From positions 1 to 7,238 of the forward strand of contig QNBU01000056.1 of assembly GCA_003644215.1 (NCBI GenBank): DNA of 7,238 bases. The letters are read 5' to 3'. The notes beneath the pieces are model-generated. The model had not been told where the DNA came from, did no database searches, and was given only the letters and a program-made list of their open reading frames with translations. The translations under genes and the position numbers were made by a program. The stretch comes from Planctomycetota bacterium (lineage in GTDB: Bacteria; Planctomycetota; Phycisphaerae; Sedimentisphaerales; Anaerohalosphaeraceae). Position 1 is the first letter of the stretch; every line of letters starts with the position of its first letter. Of this stretch, positions 5,228 through 7,238 are shown in pieces.

Positions 5228-6349
5228 ATGAAGATGAACAATTACAAACTCGAACTTGTTTCGTCGAATACGGCTCCGTGGTCGCCGGTTAATGATTCGT
5301 CGCGGCAGATCGCGGTGATGATGAGCGGCGGGGTGGACAGCAGCGTTGCTGCGCACCTTTTGCGTGAGCAGGGGTGGGATGTGCTGGGTGTAACGATGCG
5401 GATTCCCGTGGCGTGCCGGACGGACAAACGCGGCTGCTGCGGCGCCGATGCGGCGTATGTGTGCGGGCAAATGAACCTGCCGCATTATTTTGTCGATGTT
5501 ACCGCTCCGTTCAATGAGCTGATTATCGACCGCTTTCGGGCTGAATACCGCCGGGGCCGGACGCCAAACCCGTGTGCCGATTGCAATACCTTTCTGAAGT
5601 TTATGCTCATCTGGGATTTGGTCCAAAAAAAGCTTGGCATTAAATACCTCGCCACCGGCCACTACGCCGAAGTTTTGCATACAGAACACCAAACCCGACT
5701 CAAACGCGGCCGCAACCATGCCAAGGATCAGAGCTATTTTCTGTACGGGATTCCGGCGTATCGATTGCCGCACTTTGTCCTGCCGTTGGCGAAATTGACT
5801 AAGGATGAGGTTCGCGATATCGCGCGGAGTATCGGTATCGGTGTAGCGGAAAAACCCGAAAGCATGGAGTTGTGCTTCGCCGGTGAGGGCGATTACCGCA
5901 ATGCTCTGGCCGACGGTCAAAACACGGGCGACCTGCTGGACATCGACGGTAACATCATCGGCACGCATAAGGGCGTCGCCCATTACACACTCGGCCAACG
6001 GCGGGGTCTGGGCTATGCCGCAGGCGAGCCGGTGTATGTGGCCCGTATTGACGCGGCGGACAACACCGTTACGCTCGGAACCCGCGACGAGATCAGCTAC
6101 CCTGTCATCGGTGCCAGCGAGGTCAATGTGCTGATTCCCGAACAAATGCAAAAAGGACAGAAATTGTTCGGTAAGCTGCGCTCCTATGGCCCGACACGCC
6201 CATGCGAAATCATAGAGGCGGATGCGGAAACTTTGGCGGTTTGTTTTGACGAGCCGCAGTTCGCTCCCAGCGGCGGGCAAAAATTAGTCCTCTACAACGC
6301 CTCCGATGAACTGGTCTGCGGGGGTACAATCGAGAGTTTCCAACGATGA
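5228..6349 (+). CDS. mnmA: tRNA-uridine 2-sulfurtransferase MnmA, cysteine-type
   Basis: MnmA activates U34 of Lys, Glu and Gln tRNAs with ATP and adds sulfur to give 2-thiouridine. From the ATG at 5228 the protein has 373 residues. It shows the PP-loop SGGVDSS (33-39), a cysteine-rich segment CRTDKRGCCGADAAYVC (63-79), GRTPNPCADCN (110-120) with Cys116 and the presumed nucleophile Cys119, ATGHYA (142-147), the second catalytic cysteine in SMELCF (Cys216), TLGQRRGLG (254-262) and the C-terminal barrel motif PSGGQKLVLY (347-356). The CxxC form, instead of the DxxC of E. coli, is the type shown in Thermus thermophilus to hold an iron-sulfur cluster. The N-terminus is about 20-25 residues longer ahead of the PP-loop than usual; GTG at 5225 and ATG at 5234 are alternative starts. 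The stop overlaps the next gene by ATGA. Confidence 0.95.
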   Translation: MKMNNYKLELVSSNTAPWSPVNDSSRQIAVMMSGGVDSSVAAHLLREQGWDVLGVTMRIPVACRTDKRGCCGADAAYVCGQMNLPHYFVDVTAPFNELIIDRFRAEYRRGRTPNPCADCNTFLKFMLIWDLVQKKLGIKYLATGHYAEVLHTEHQTRLKRGRNHAKDQSYFLYGIPAYRLPHFVLPLAKLTKDEVRDIARSIGIGVAEKPESMELCFAGEGDYRNALADGQNTGDLLDIDGNIIGTHKGVAHYTLGQRRGLGYAAGEPVYVARIDAADNTVTLGTRDEISYPVIGASEVNVLIPEQMQKGQKLFGKLRSYGPTRPCEIIEADAETLAVCFDEPQFAPSGGQKLVLYNASDELVCGGTIESFQR

Positions 6350-7047
6350 GAATACTCTGCCTGACCCATGTTCCGTTTGAGGATGCTGCCAACATCGGCG
6401 AGTGGGCCAATTTGCGTGGACATGCGTTAACATATACCCATCTGTATCGTGACGAGGCGATGCCCGCAATTGAATCGTTTGATATGCTGGCGATCATGGG
6501 CGGGGCGATGAATGTCGATGAGCATGACCGGTATCTGTGGCTGGCGAGTGAGAAAGATTTTATCCGGCAGGCCATCGACGCGGACAAGAAAGTCATCGGC
6601 GTCTGTTTGGGCGCTCAGTTGATCGCCGATGTTTTGGGCGGCGAGGTCTTTCCAAACGACCACAAGGAGATCGGCTGGCATCGGATTCGATTAACGCCGC
6701 AGGCCGCACAATCAAAGGTATTCTCGATGCTGCCACCGGAAATGATGGTCTTCCACTGGCACGGCGATACCTTTTCGCTGCCGCCGGGGGCGGTTGGTCT
6801 GGCCTCCAGCGGGGTTTGTGAAAATCAGGCGTTTCGGTATGGTGATCTCGTACTGGCGTTGCAGTTTCACTTGGAGTATTCACAAGAAAGCATTGAAAAG
6901 ATGCTCACCCACTGCGGCGATGAACTTATTGACAACCCCTATATCAACACGCCTGAACAAATCCGCAACGGCTATGACAATATCCCACAAACTACCGAAT
7001 GGCTTTACGCCCTGCTGGATATGTTTACTCAGAAACCGGGTAATTAG
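6346..7047 (+). CDS. Class I glutamine amidotransferase-like protein
   Basis: A 233-residue stand-alone GATase1 protein of the GMP-synthase-like group (COG0518 type). The triad is complete: Cys87 in GVCLGAQ (85-91), His175 and Glu177 in LQFHLEY (172-178). Other family landmarks are AIMGGAMNV (49-57), EIGWHRIRL (108-116) and MVFHWHGDTFSLPPGA (134-149). It should release ammonia from glutamine or cleave a gamma-glutamyl bond, but no synthetase partner domain is present and the substrate is unknown. It is too short for, and lacks the ATP-pyrophosphatase half of, GuaA. The ATG at 6346 shares ATGA with the mnmA stop, so it is almost certainly translated by coupling from the mnmA message. There is no signal peptide or membrane segment. 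The gene could serve an unrelated detoxification or gamma-glutamyl role; nothing but position ties it to tRNA thiolation. Confidence 0.9.
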   Translation: MRILCLTHVPFEDAANIGEWANLRGHALTYTHLYRDEAMPAIESFDMLAIMGGAMNVDEHDRYLWLASEKDFIRQAIDADKKVIGVCLGAQLIADVLGGEVFPNDHKEIGWHRIRLTPQAAQSKVFSMLPPEMMVFHWHGDTFSLPPGAVGLASSGVCENQAFRYGDLVLALQFHLEYSQESIEKMLTHCGDELIDNPYINTPEQIRNGYDNIPQTTEWLYALLDMFTQKPGN

Positions 7048-7204
7048 GGTTTACGGTCAGTTCGGCATTTGCAGACAGTTCGATCGTGTCTGCTACCAAC
7101 ATCGAACAGAGTACCTTTGCCGTAACCTCGACATGATTGGCCCGGTCAATACAGTGGGCAGCAAGCTGAATCGTTGTTGAGCCATAGCAGGAATCTGTTG
7201 ACAT
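7025..7204 (-). CDS. Doubtful 59-residue ORF, possible fragment of a secreted or pilus-like protein
   Basis: Minus-strand frame of 59 residues from ATG 7204 to TAA 7025, overlapping the last 23 bases of the convergent amidotransferase gene. The frame is bounded upstream by a stop at 7234-7232. The C-terminal half reads HVEVTAKVLCSMLVADTIEL then SANAELTVNPNYPVSE, an alternating beta-strand pattern that reminds me of the C-termini of PilX/DUF7305-like surface proteins, where a phrase like ADTIELSGNAEL ends the protein. No ribosome site precedes the ATG and the N-terminal part is unremarkable. It may be a decayed gene remnant whose upstream portion lies in another frame or off the right edge, or a chance ORF. 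Nothing else in 7048-7238 looks coding. Confidence 0.25.
   Translation of the reverse strand: MSTDSCYGSTTIQLAAHCIDRANHVEVTAKVLCSMLVADTIELSANAELTVNPNYPVSE
7071..7093. other. Hairpin downstream of the amidotransferase gene
   Basis: GCAGACA (7071-7077) pairs with TGTCTGC (7087-7093) around a nine-base loop that contains CGATCG. It lies 24 bases past the amidotransferase stop. No T-run follows, so it is not a standard intrinsic terminator; it could protect the 3' end of the message or be incidental. Confidence 0.3.
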
Positions 7205-7238
7205 ATTTGCTTGAGAGCGGTATGTTGATGTTTAGCGG

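Noticed and set aside
5150..6280. A 376-codon open frame on the minus strand opposite mnmA
   Set aside because: It lies almost wholly antisense to the well-supported mnmA gene, has no recognisable domain and shows low-complexity arginine/alanine-rich composition typical of antisense frames in moderately GC-rich genes.
7071..7093. Intrinsic terminator for the mnmA-amidotransferase operon
   Set aside because: The 7-bp stem has a nine-base loop and is followed by TACCAAC instead of a T-run.
1..7238. CRISPR array, tRNA/rRNA gene, insertion sequence, phage or integron features
   Set aside because: No regularly spaced direct repeats, cloverleaf sequences, transposase or integrase motifs were found on reading both strands; the palindromes at 2458-2498 and 3516-3602 are not CRISPR-like.

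Overview
The window is an ordinary-looking bacterial chromosomal segment of about 7.2 kb with eight well-supported genes, one weak small ORF and several structured intergenic regions. Every large gene has a recognisable family. The mix (MetX, a PocR-type AraC regulator, IspA, MiaA, a cysteine-type MnmA, a DUF4160/DUF2442 pair), the moderate base composition, the scarcity of strong Shine-Dalgarno sites and the palindromic spacers would fit a Planctomycetota (Phycisphaerae-like) or related environmental anaerobe. That placement is inference only; no rRNA or other taxonomic marker is present.

Layout. 1-986 (-): most of metX (homoserine O-acyltransferase), running off the left edge. 987-1142: a divergent control region with a strong metX promoter, a perfect AT-rich palindrome and a plausible promoter for the next gene. 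1143-2432 (+): an AraC-family regulator with an N-terminal PocR sensor domain. 2433-2503: a double-hairpin element between convergent genes. 2504-3421 (-): a short-chain polyprenyl diphosphate synthase (ispA type). 3422-3622: a divergent region with two promoters whose -35 boxes overlap, plus a nested palindrome array in the presumed miaA leader. 3623-4573 (+): miaA. 4581-4835 and 4845-5105 (-): a two-gene DUF4160-DUF2442 operon. 5106-5227: another divergent control region. 5228-6349 (+): mnmA, overlapping by ATGA with 6346-7047 (+), a class I glutamine amidotransferase-like protein. 7048-7238: a tail with no convincing gene, holding a weak 59-codon minus-strand ORF and a hairpin.

How the genes relate. 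IspA and MiaA both draw on dimethylallyl diphosphate, one for isoprenoid chain growth and one for tRNA A37 prenylation, and they are divergently transcribed from overlapping promoters. MiaA and MnmA both modify the tRNA anticodon loop (A37 and U34), so the right half is a tRNA-modification neighbourhood interrupted by the small DUF pair. The amidotransferase is translationally coupled to MnmA, but its substrate is unknown. MetX supplies the activated homoserine for methionine synthesis and shares its upstream region with the PocR-AraC regulator, which may or may not control it.

I found no CRISPR array, tRNA, rRNA, insertion sequence, phage gene or obvious new multi-gene system. The most interesting material is non-coding: the miaA leader palindromes, the double hairpin with complementary loops, and apparently leaderless promoters at metX and mnmA. 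The DUF4160-DUF2442 cassette of unknown function comes next.
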